A program made the position numbers and the translations under genes. Below, in pieces: positions 11,395 to 20,946 of a stretch of 64,000 nt of DNA. The notes under the pieces are model-generated. The model had not been told where the DNA came from, did no database searches, and was given only the letters and a program-made list of their open reading frames with translations. Each line of letters begins with the position of its first letter. The first letter of the stretch is position 1. This stretch comes from Pyrenopolyporus hunteri (lineage: Eukaryota > Ascomycota > Sordariomycetes > Xylariales > Hypoxylaceae): positions 62,001 through 126,000 of the forward strand of contig CADCXC010000013.1 in the NCBI GenBank assembly GCA_902806595.1, in the 5' to 3' direction.

Positions 11395-13443
11395 GGTTGC
11401 GTGGTTGACGGTGTTGTGTTTATAGTGGTAATGATGATGATGGTGGTAGTAGTGGAAATCAAAGAGTCTTCAAGACTGAGGCGAAAAAAGTGCTGCTTGG
11501 TTACTTGCTCTGCAAGAGTGAATGATACTGAACTGTCGAGTTGTTGTTGATGGATTCGCTCTGGAAAAGGAGCCGCACTTATAGACTTTTTCCCACACTC
11601 CTCATTTACCTACCGATTCCTACCCAATATCGCGAGGGTAGATGGGAGCGTTTCGTATGCAGCCACCTTAGATCTCCTAAGTCCCGAATAGGAAATCGAA
11701 AGACAGGAGGCTCGAGGGCGCCGAAAGGACGAAGTCGAGCTAAGTTAATCATCATGCGACCGAAAAAAGAAAGACCGGATTACGCGTCGCCTAATACAGG
11801 GAAACCATCTATCTATCTGGAGTTCGGACTGGTGATCTCAATGGACGGGAGCAGCCAGCGACCCTTGGAGCCCTACCGCACCGACTTCACCTACCCCTGG
11901 TTTCTCAGGGAGTTTTCCTAAAAGAGGGTGTTTGCTCGCGCCCTGGCGGGCGATCTACGTAGATTCCCGCCTGGCCAGTGGCACACACCCGCCCAGTCGG
12001 ATCCGAAGATCCCCTGTCGTGCGCCTGATCTGCCGGTGCTAAGCTCATCACTCGGCTGCTTCCGAACACGAACGTATGCACGGGGGGTCGCACGTCTTCA
12101 GATAGATTAATACATCCACCCTATGATCCCATACGTATGTCGTTGCTTTTTCTCGCTGTCAATACGTTTAGAATAGATAGATGTGATAGCTATCGTCAAA
12201 GAGACCCTTTCCAATCCCTTGCCGGACCAGCCGATTTTACAGCACATAACCGGACGAACTTATGGAGCACGTACTCCTTGCGGTGAAGGCCCTATCGCCA
12301 TCGGGCCCGAATCAACACTGAATTGCCCTAGGAATTAGAATGAATCGGCCGTCTGTTTCATATCGACACTATCAGGTAAAAGCTGTATTTTTAGATAGAT
12401 TTACTGTTTATGTGGCTTTTTTATATGTATGATGTTTTTTTAAGGCGTTCCGACGAATCATACGACGATATGCGAATCCTCCCGAACCGTGGTATTTTAT
12501 TATGACGAGCTCGAGTCAATTCATAGATGTAACTCTACGGCTCTCATAGAATGAAAGCTTATTTCTGAAGAAAAAGTACTGTATTATGATCTTTATGAAC
12601 CGGTATTTGTCAATCCTAGTTTGATAAAAGCCCTCGGCGGCGGGGTGGCTCAATAATATGGACGACTCTGTCAACTCCGAGAGAGCGAACGTCCGTCAAT
12701 AGTATTTCTCAACATGTAACCATTCTCTTAGAGGCCACTGGAAGATTAGTGCATGTTTTATTGAGTCTAATTGGCTATAGTGTCGAGTCTGCTATAGCGA
12801 ACGGGTTTCTGCAATTTTATTAAAATAGTTCGGGGGGAGAGAAGTGCCGTAACTTGGCCTCCCATGTACAGCGAAATCCAAAATCCTATGTCAAGACATA
12901 AGATGTGAATCTAGATTTTAAGTCATGATACAGAAGAAACTCGCAGTTTCTTAATATTAGTATAATATCCCCAAGATTGATATTAGAATTAGGTACGCAA
13001 TATTTCTATCCATTTATCCCCAGATTTTCATACACACAGACGGTGGGCGTGGTAGCATCCTGTTAATATTCGTAGGCTCCAGATGATTTGCCCACGAGGA
13101 TTGCGGTATAATATTAGTCGTTTGGTTCTTCATCCACAAAACGCAGCGCCACCCCAAGCAAGCACGGAGTTCCTCATCTTCGAACTCCCTTAGGTCGGAC
13201 TTCGGAGTTGATAATTGTCAAGGGGCACGGCCTGAGACATGGCGGCATGACGGACGCATTGTGCGTACGTTTGTCACCTGCATGTGTATCTGCAGCGCCT
13301 ACCGGACAGATTGAATGACCTTGCGCAATGAGTTATCATCTCCCACGTCACAAGGTCGACGTCGTGACGATACTCACTGTCTTCGCGTTTCGCGTCGAAT
13401 TTTTGGCGATAATTATCTCATGAAGGCTTGCTTGGAGCGGGGT
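11395..13443. other. gene-poor spacer
   Basis: I saw no convincing gene. The first 150 bp should hold the promoter of the secreted-protein gene; they contain a GGTAATGATGATGATGGTGG-type purine-pyrimidine stretch. A near-perfect hairpin at 11945-11971 is listed separately. From about 12360 to 13030 the sequence is moderately AT-rich without features. Confidence 0.55.
11945..11971. repeat. short inverted repeat (hairpin)
   Basis: GGCGGG and CCCGCC flank the palindrome ATCTACGTAGAT, separated by two bases on one side and one on the other, giving a 27-bp near-perfect palindrome. It might be a protein-binding palindrome or chance; nothing around it suggests a terminator for a known gene. Confidence 0.7.
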
Positions 13444-14227
13444 CTAGGGTAATTCGTAAGTCCTCACGGCACCGGCAGTCGATAACTCGGCCCGGGGATT
13501 GCTATCAATCTCGGTTCGATCGGGCGCAGCTGTCGTAGCGTCTTTTTCGCTTGCGCCTGGCTGCGCATCCCCGCTCCTACGTCTTCTGCGCAGGAAAACT
13601 ATGCCGGCGAGGACGATTGCGATAAAAGCCACTCCGCCAACGACGCCTCCAACGATCGCACCTACCGGGGTGGTGCTGGAGCTGCTCGAGCCGGACCCTG
13701 GAGATTGCGAGGGTGTTACCGAGGGCGTTGCCGAGGTTGTCCCCGATGATGCTGTTATCGGAGCCGTCGTGCTCGATATAGCTGAGGATAGGCTAGCTAT
13801 ATGTAGGGCGAGCAGTATTCATCAGCCTGACCGTGGTTTTTAAACTTCTCAAAAGGCTGGTTATTTGATTTGTACCTTGAGCTATCGCGGCAAGCGGCAC
13901 CGCGCCGTCCGGTATGCTCGCGCCGGACCTGGAGCATCCGTCGGTATTGTCAATGTTGTATCCTACTTGGCCAGCCTCGCAGCAGAAGTAGCCTGCGTTA
14001 TCATACATAACCCACGACGAATTGGCGCACCGGGGCACCTCAGCGATCGCCGCCGTGCAGTTTGTGTTGGATGGGCAACAAGCTACGTTGTACTGCGCCG
14101 GACATTCTGTCGAGGAGGGACAGCAGGCCCGATAGGGAGCTCGCGTCCCGCCGCAGTCGACTTCTCTAGAAACAAGACAGCTTCCATTTCGACGTATGGC
14201 CCAGCCAGAAAGGTCAGCGGCGGACAT
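13444..14227 (-). CDS. Cys-rich single-pass membrane protein
   Basis: I join 14227-13876 and 13796-13444 across a 79-bp intron (GTACAA donor, CTGAT-type branch, ATAG acceptor), giving 234 residues. Residues 1-100 are Cys-rich, with LSGWAIRRNGSCL at the start and repeated CCPS and ACC motifs (RACCPSSTECP, VACCPSNTNC, FCCEAGQVGY). A Ser/Thr/Pro-rich stalk follows (about 119-161), then a Gly-rich transmembrane helix (VGAIVGGVVGGVAFIAIVLA and on), a run of five arginines and a polar tail. I recall fungal proteins of this layout, also beginning directly with a short WAVR-type segment and no signal peptide, but they have no established function. A TGA lies in frame just upstream of the ATG, fixing the start unless an unseen 5' exon exists. 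A surface-sensor role is inference. Confidence 0.8.
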
Positions 14228-15353
14228 TCTCGCTCACGCTGAATTTAGGAACGACTTGTCGATAATCTGAGTGCGTTATACAAGGGAAGGGACTTTTCGA
14301 GGACGGTCATATTTTTCAATTCCACAGGTGATCTGTAGAATCGTAAAAAGAAGGATCACCTGCGAGACACCAAGGGAGCCAGATCCTAGCTCGTATCACG
14401 GGCCGCAGAGCAGATTTTCTTGCCGTCGCCCGGTACGGGATCGCCTGAGGTCCTTGGCTGGGAGGACAAACCAATCAATCCAGCTCCTACTTTTCAGCTT
14501 ACCGCTTGGCGTCTTAGTGGCTGTTTTAGCCGGTGAGACATATACGATTTCTTCCGTGTTACCATTATGGAAGATGAAGAAGATGTCGTCTCGTTAGAAT
14601 GGTTGTAGAATCTTGAAGTTGGATTTTGAGGTTGAATCTTAAGAAGAGGAACTAAGTAGGGATTAGTGGGAGACGGCTCAGATCGGATAGAGGAAGGGGT
14701 CTAGTTATTTCCTTAAGGCCGTGGTATACGTACCTACGCTATTGCGTTGGCGAATTAGTGCTGAATCAAAGGCTTACTATATGCCCTATATGGAACGACA
14801 TGGGCGGCATTGGCCAATCAGACTTGAAGAGACGTGCGATAGTTTCTCTTGTACTACCTACCTAATACGAGGTATGTACCTAGGTACCTACGAAGTGAAA
14901 TCTCAATGTTACTCATGGCTGGGATGTATCTAGGTAGATAGGCAGATAAACGGAATGTGGCTGTGCAATGTTATCGCGCCTCATGGAATTTACGTAAATG
15001 CTTCATTACCTAATCCAGTCTTTTCTCGCCAAGTCTCGGCCAACCAGTCGATTAAGGTTGCAGATCCCCGTTTGTGCCGTCATTGTGCTCGTGTGACGTA
15101 ATGAGTCCAAGATGGAAATCGTCGGGCGACTTCCTAGGAAGTCGTTCTCTTTATGCCGAATTGGAATTCCTTGATATTAGGCCAGTCCCAAGACTTCAAT
15201 GTAACGGCGAAAACTGGAACATTCTTCAACATACACCATTTAAATACTCTTATCACCCTACATCGATTTCCCGATTAGCATACCTACCCGACTCGAAACT
15301 AAAATTGAGTTCTTAATATCGTATCTGCGAGCAAAATCTCCTGAAACAATATC
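14228..15353. other. spacer
   Basis: I saw no gene. It holds the promoter side of the membrane-protein gene on the left and of the microprotein gene on the right. A TACCTAGGTACCTA-type palindromic cluster sits at about 14855-14945. Confidence 0.55.
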
Positions 15354-15414
15354 GTAAGTACCCTGAGAACAGCAGGAGTATATTTTGTGATTCATCTAAC
15401 ACCAACCAAACTAG
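15354..15414 (+). other. probable leader (5' UTR) intron of the microprotein gene
   Basis: A complete intron signature of 61 bp is present: donor GTAAGT, branch-like TCTAAC about 20 bases before the end, and acceptor CTAG. It ends 39 bases upstream of a short ATG frame. Its presence is the main argument that the short frame at 15454 is transcribed and spliced. Confidence 0.6.
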
Positions 15415-15453
15415 ATATCGAGCAGACTTCATACTCGAACGAAAACCTAAAAA

Positions 15454-15582
15454 ATGCCATTCTTCTATAGCAAAAACTTCGGCGGCCGTCACTTCGGCAC
15501 CAGCGTCACAGCGGGCCGACACGGCGTACATCGAGGACCGTGGCGCTTCTCCTTCGGCCGATTCAACTGCTTCAAGGCTTAA
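15454..15582 (+). CDS. 42-residue Gly/Phe/Arg-rich microprotein
   Basis: The frame encodes 42 residues, starting MPFFYSKNFGGRHFGTSV and ending in GRFNCFKA. It is rich in Phe, Gly, Arg and His, basic, without signal peptide or membrane helix, and has one Cys. The ATG follows AAAAA, a good fungal start context, and a convincing leader intron (15354-15414) lies upstream. The alternating aromatic-Gly-Arg pattern faintly recalls small beta-rich DUF4236-type proteins, a guess and not an assignment. I do not recognise a function. The frame is shorter than usual gene-calling thresholds, so it would often be missed in annotation. Confidence 0.5.
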   Translation: MPFFYSKNFGGRHFGTSVTAGRHGVHRGPWRFSFGRFNCFKA

Positions 15583-16493
15583 CTGAGTCTCGAATGAGGG
15601 GGTGCGAAGATGCGGCGATAGAACATCGAAGTTGCGGAAACCTAGTGGAGGATGCCATTTTATAACGCTTTACGAAACGAAACGAAACGGAAATGGGTGG
15701 CTAGAATAATCGGAATCATGATTTGACCTATTTGTACTTGCTTTGAAGGAGACGGCGTGGATTTCAAGGGGCCCAAGATGTTAGAATTATATACAGCTTT
15801 GCATTAGTGCTTGGAAGGATTCCTTGAGGTTTCAGAGCTATTAGGTATATGCTATTATAACCGTCCTGTGATCTGAGGTTGCGTGCAGAGACTGAGGATA
15901 GCCAGTATGGAATATTTGGTTTCAGAGCGTACTAAGAAAAGACTATTCCAACCGCAACGTATGATTGTATAGGATGACTCCCGTACGTTACCCTGGGTAA
16001 GGGTTTGTAGAAGTCCCTAATGGGGTTACTTTCTAATTTAACTAACCAGGCTTGGAAGCACCGCGAATAAGCGGCCTTCTACCTGGGCTGGGGAATATTG
16101 CCTATAAGTGTCGTGCTATTTTTGAATATGCACGTTTGAACTTCCGGGCACTCCGTAAAATTTCATAATTATAGCCGTTTAGACGTGTTAAAATTAAATA
16201 TGAGGCATCGTCGGGTGGACTTGGGCTCGATGTTGCGCTAAAGATGGACTGATCAGGGGCGGTTGAGAGCTACAGGGGAGGCGACTGCGCTAAATATTCC
16301 CCCGCATAAGGTAATCCGTCTGCGCTCCACCCACTAGATAAGGAGGATAAGGAGACTGATTAGAAACCCATCTCCAAAGTTCGCAACGCGAGTATTCTTC
16401 CAAGGATATTTACTTCTTGGCAGCGAATCCGGTCGTGAGTTACCGACACGAATCGTTGATAGAGTGCGCCGTCACGCTTATTGACTCTTCGCC
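15583..16493. other. spacer
   Basis: I saw no gene. It contains the 3' end of the microprotein gene and the promoter of the CHY zinc-finger gene. A short (CGAAA)n-like run (ACGAAACGAAACG) lies near 15672-15690. Confidence 0.55.
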
Positions 16494-17058
16494 ATGTGGT
16501 AGGCCTAAGATTTTCAGAGATATTCAGGTTTTATCATCAAGGGCTAACTGTGAAGTAGCAAGCACGTATTAAACGCCCAGGTCGCCATCCGCTCGCCATG
16601 CTGTACGTTTCGACACACTTCTACACGCTCCTAATGCACTCTTCCAACATGTCCCTCCCCATACGCTGCTATGACTTGACTATCACCCAACGCGCCGTTC
16701 GATACACTGCCCCCAAAACCCACTAACGCTTTTCCTAGGCAAGAAATGGTTCGACTGCGCGGAATGCCACCACGAGCAGGAATCGCACCGGCTCCTGCAG
16801 ACCTTCGAGATGACGTTCGCCTGCAAGAAGTGCAAGAAGTGCTTCCGCAAGGACGCCCAGGAGTTCGAGGAGGCCGACGAGTACTGCCCCCACTGCGATA
16901 ACCACTTCGTCATCGACGCCGTCGTGCCCAAGCCCGCCCTGACCGTCGAGGGCGAGGACGCGCGCATGGACAACCGTATGCTGAAGGACGAGCGCGTAAA
17001 GGGAAGCCAGAATAGGTCCATCTTCGACATCCAGGCCGACGCGGATAAGCTTGGTTGA
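16494..17058 (+). CDS. CHY-type zinc finger protein
   Basis: I join 16494-16498, 16559-16602 and 16739-17058 (122 residues). The first coding exon is only ATGTG: the Cys2 codon is split TG|C by a 60-bp intron (GTAGGC..GCTAAC..GTAG). Intron 2 is 136 bp (GTACGT..CACTAAC..CTAG) and splits a second Cys codon. Joined, residues 1-35 read MCKHVLNAQ, then IRSPCCKKWFDCAECHHEQE, which is the CHY finger (CxH, CC, CxxCH). A C-terminal pair of CxxC motifs (FACKKCKKCF, YCPHCDNHF) binds further zinc. The tail ends FDIQADADKLG. The family includes yeast Hot13, which handles zinc in mitochondrial import of small Tims; this fungal branch is uncharacterised. The gene converges with the proteasome alpha4 gene, 318 bp apart. 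Confidence 0.88.
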
Positions 17059-17376
17059 TGAAGTTGGACAAAGGTGTGCCAGAATATGGGGCCAGGGATG
17101 AGAGGCGAAGAGGGAAAGAGAGAGAGGAGGGGGTGAGAAGGCGGGCATGAATCTGGTTACAGAGCGATGCATTTCACAATGATACCACACACATTTAGAC
17201 TCTTTTAGGCGAGACAAAACGAGAACGAAGAAAACAGACACCAAGAACGGTTGCAATGCTTGCGGGTGGGTAGTGTACAAGTTGCTAGCATGGTGATATC
17301 CCCTCTAGGAACTCTTTCTCCCGGAGGTCCATAAATTCCTGCTGTTTTGTTGTTGCTGCCGCTCCTATTCCTGCTT

Positions 17377-18442
17377 CTAATCGCTACCGCCTTCTCGCTC
17401 TCTGGTCAAGATGGCGGCGCTGCCGGTTCCCGGTGTCCGGCCGGTCTTCTTCTTGGCCGCCTCCTCCTGCTTCTCCTGCTCGATGTTCTTGACGTAGCCC
17501 TCGATATCCTCCACCGGCAGCATCTCAATAGGTTTGCCTGGAGCCATGATGGCGATCTCGATGTTCTTAGCGCCCGTCTGCACAACTTCCAGCAGCGACT
17601 TGATGGCTAATCGGATGGTGGCCTCGCGATCCATGTCTTCCTTGTAGTTGCGCTCTAGGAATTCCCTGACAGTCTTACTCGAGCGGCCGATGGCGTTAGC
17701 TTTCCTGCGCGTTTTGTGTTAGCGTGTGTACCACCACAATTTCCCCCTCTCATTCTCCAGCTCAAGGATGTCGGGAAAAGGAAAGGGAGCATACCATGCG
17801 GAGTAGATGCCACTTGGCTCGGTCTGGTAGAGTCTGGGTACTTTGCTGCCCTTGTCGAAACCGACGATCATGGTGCTGATGCCGAACGGTCGCACGCCAC
17901 CGCTCTGCGTGTACCGCTGTTGAACGCCCGCGACGTATTTCGTGATGTACTCGATCGATACCGGATCTTCGACGGTCAGACGGTGCGATTGCGCCTCTAG
18001 CCGCGCCTTGTCTACTAGGATCCGGGCGTCGGCGTTCAGACCGGCGAAGGCGAGGCAGACGTGGGTGTCGATGAGGCCGATCTTGGAAGGGGTGATGCGC
18101 GTGTCCTGCAACTTCATCGCCGACCTCTTCTCGCAGCCGAGGACGACGATGTCCGCACCCTTTACGCCGACGGCGCAGGTACCTAGGGTTTTGTCAGATG
18201 GACGGAGTCATTGAGCGTCCTGCTGAGGCTCGTACCTCGTTTGACGGCTTCGCCGGCGTATTCGACCTGGAATACGTGTCCGTCCGGGCTATGGTTCGTC
18301 AGAAGCTGTGATTCACGGTATCTTTTCGTCTTATACTAACCTGAACACTGTAGGTTTGGTTAGTTAAGCTGCTTCGCTATTGCAAGGTTTGGGTTCGGAG
18401 GGGGAACATACCGGAAAGAGCTCTGTCGTATCCTGACGCCAT
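17377..18442 (-). CDS. PRE6: 20S proteasome subunit alpha4 (alpha type-7)
   Basis: This is one of seven alpha-ring subunits of the 20S proteasome (cytosol and nucleus). I join five exons: 18442-18412, 18347-18341, 18288-18236, 18182-17795 and 17704-17377 (268 residues; yeast Pre6 is about 254). Exon 2 is a 7-nt microexon (TGTTCAG). Only with it does the N terminus read ASGYDRALSVFSPDGHVFQ, the alpha-subunit signature. The following VEYAGEAVKRGTCAVG, KLQDTRITPSKIG, GLNADARILVDKARLEAQSH, VAGVQQRYTQSGGVRPFG, YQTEPSGIYSAW and SLLEVVQTGAKNIEI are alpha4-typical. The tail is Lys/Glu-rich. Introns are 64, 52, 53 and 90 bp. Intron 3 ends in CCCTAG inside a CCTAGGTACC palindrome. It lies downstream of the Zn2Cys6 gene on the same strand. 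Confidence 0.94.
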
Positions 18443-19032
18443 GGCTGAATAGGTATGTAGAACGTTCTTGGGTACGAGGGTATTTAGGAAGACGGAGTTT
18501 TGCAAAGGTGTGTTGAGAGTCGAGGTCGAGCTCCGAGTTGGTCGGCGAGGTTTACAGGAACTACTTAGGTACACGGCAAGGCTTCCAAAGTTACGAAGCT
18601 CCCTGCAACCAAACGCTAAACGAGGGACGCCCGAAGCTCAAGCCACAGCGTGTAAGCTCTGGCTCCTAAGTAAGTAGGTACCTAGGTACCCGTACGTATA
18701 TGCGGCTGGAGTTATCGCACCGCCACAGGTACCGATTGAACACGGCGCCAAATGATTGGCTCATCCGTTTCCACCCATGTCACTTTACATTCTTCCTCGA
18801 TTCTCCCTCATTCAATACATTCATATATTATTCATATCAATCAACATGATCTTCATAGATACCTAAGTTTCAATATCCGAATCTGAGATGATGGGCTATT
18901 ATCTATATCCATACTACTATACAAGTCGAACCGTACTAATAATCACGTATCCTGGCCTTTGACCCTATCTCCCTTGCGCCGTATTTGCCTTTGCCGTTGT
19001 TTTCGCCCGTCTTCGCCAACTTTTCCGTGCTT
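18443..19032. other. spacer between tandem minus-strand genes
   Basis: No gene was seen. It should contain the proteasome alpha4 promoter on the low-coordinate side and the 3' end of the Zn2Cys6 gene on the other. A GTAGGTACCTAGGTACC palindromic cluster lies at about 18673-18692. Confidence 0.55.
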
Positions 19033-20946
19033 CTAACCAAACTGCTTGACGTCAATCCACCCCTTCTCCTGTAACCATAAACCCACTTCGCGGCCCTTTG
19101 CTTCCAGCCTTCCTTTAAAGCCGGTGCACCATACGCGCTCTAGATCACCGTCTCCAAACCGCCCGAGCCCGTCGTAGTACTCCTTCACAACCCAGAGCGG
19201 CGCGGCCAAGAAGTCCGGTTGCCCCGTGGTCTGAAGGACGAAGTCTAAGCTCCGACACACGTTTTCCACGAGGCCCCTCGTCTGGTCCGGCTGGTACCTC
19301 TGGATGTCTATCCCCAGCGGTAACTCGGGCAGGACACTCGGGCCGCCGGACGAGTTCTCGTCCTCGGATCCGAGGATGATTTCCAGCAGCGCGTATATGC
19401 ATTGGTGAAAGCCCACTAGGACGGCCCAGTAATAGACGTGGACCAGTCCTATCAGCGGCGAGGGGAAGTTGAAAACGCTCGAGAACGGCACGTGCGCGTG
19501 GCTCATCGTCGCGTCCACCGCCCAGCAGAGCATGGATCCCGACTCACCCACTCTCTGGTGCAGCATGCTGTACCAGATGTCGAACTGCGTCTCGATGTTG
19601 ACGCAGCAGGCGAAGAGGTCCTTAGCCTTCGAAAGACGAGAAGCAGACGCCTCCGGCGAAGCTAGGCGGTCTGCCCGCGCATATACCGACGGTAACAGCA
19701 CGACTATGTCGAGCAGGTCGTCGAACGGCGTCCTAGGGTGGCGCTCCCAAGGCACGACCGTCCATTCGGGCGAGCAGAGGAAGGTCGGCTGGCGGTTGAG
19801 CAAGGCCGCCCAAATCTACCTCGGATGTTAGTAGCCTGTCACTCGGCCTGCCGTTCGCCCCCTCATTCGCACCGTTATCCCTTCCCGCGATCCGAAGGTT
19901 ACTTACAGCGCTGGGCCTGTAGACCCGAGCGAAGAAATGGTGCTCGGGAAAAAATTGGTACGAGGCGGGGCCCCGTTCGCGGATCCTGTCGGCCGGGATA
20001 GCGGGACCTTTCCAAGGAGTCTCGCTCCCGTAAGCGGCCGAAGAATTTTGCTAAGGTTCCTAGCTCAGCATCACGGACTTGTCGTGTCTTTTGGCGGATC
20101 GACGTACCTCGTATAAGAATAAGCAAAGTCCTTCTGCACCGCTACCGCTTGCCTGTCTACTGCTGCTGCTACCACTACTACCGTCGCTGCTGCTCTTTGG
20201 CGGGAGATGGATGAGGCAGCGGGACCTCATGCCGAAAGGCTCGTGACCGAACGTCGGACGAGCATCGAGAACGCGGAAATTCTTCAGCGACAAGGTCGCG
20301 TCGTCGTTCCCGCGTCGTGAACTGCCGCCGATCTGAACCGCGGAGTTGAGATTCGCCCGGAGAGCGACAAATCGGACGCGATGCGACCCAGCGGTCGACG
20401 CCAGCGCGATCAAGTCAACCCATGCCGGCTGCCACGGCTCGGTAGCAATAAACTCTAACTTTTCAGATTGCCTGACCTCCTTGCCCTTGGATTTTCTGCT
20501 CTGCTGGTTCCGTGGCGGGTGGGACGAGCACCGCCCCTTATCGTCCGGAGTACCGACGATAAACACAGTCTAAGTAGTTTGCGTCCAACTATTAGTTACC
20601 GACCCTTTAGATTTTTGAAACAACCCTAGAGCGTGCGGACGCGGGGGAAGGGAGAGAAAAAATCGAGAGGATAAGAAAGAGCCGGGGAAAGTGAGAGGGA
20701 GGGGAGAAGGAGAGGATACGGGAAAGGTGACTCGGGAATAGTTTTCTTTTCTTCAGGATTGAAAATACTCCTTGGTATCGACCATATAATCGACGTCAGA
20801 GTCCGGTTACTAACCTCCCTCTCGTATCCACCGCATTCACGGCCGTAATCCGTGCACTTTCTGCAGAACGGTCTTCCGTTGTCGCATTGTACCCTCCTAG
20901 CTCGGCAGGTATTGCAACCTTTGTATTTTCCGGGGACGCCGACCAT
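19033..20946 (-). CDS. Zn2Cys6 (C6 fungal-type) transcription factor
   Basis: I join 20946-20815, 20569-20108, 20050-19907 and 19815-19033 (506 residues); all exons begin and end in phase 0. The zinc cluster at residues 11-38 shows C-x2-C-x6-C-x6-C-x2-C-x6-C (GCNTCRARRVQCDNGRPFC and on). The join after YERE to TVFIVGTPDDKGRC is typical of this subfamily. The middle has a Ser/Gly-rich low-complexity stretch near residues 170-195. The C-terminal half is a helical middle-homology-like region with the usual WxxL and LLEIIL patterns. Introns are 245, 57 and 91 bp, the first being long. Targets are unknown; no biosynthetic or transport cluster is adjacent, so a pathway-specific role is not supported. 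Length is normal for the class. Confidence 0.88.

Noticed and set aside
11039..11550. plus-strand frames of 128 and 145 codons
   Set aside because: They are antisense to the secreted Pro/Gly-rich protein and mirror its repeats; the minus strand has the signal peptide.
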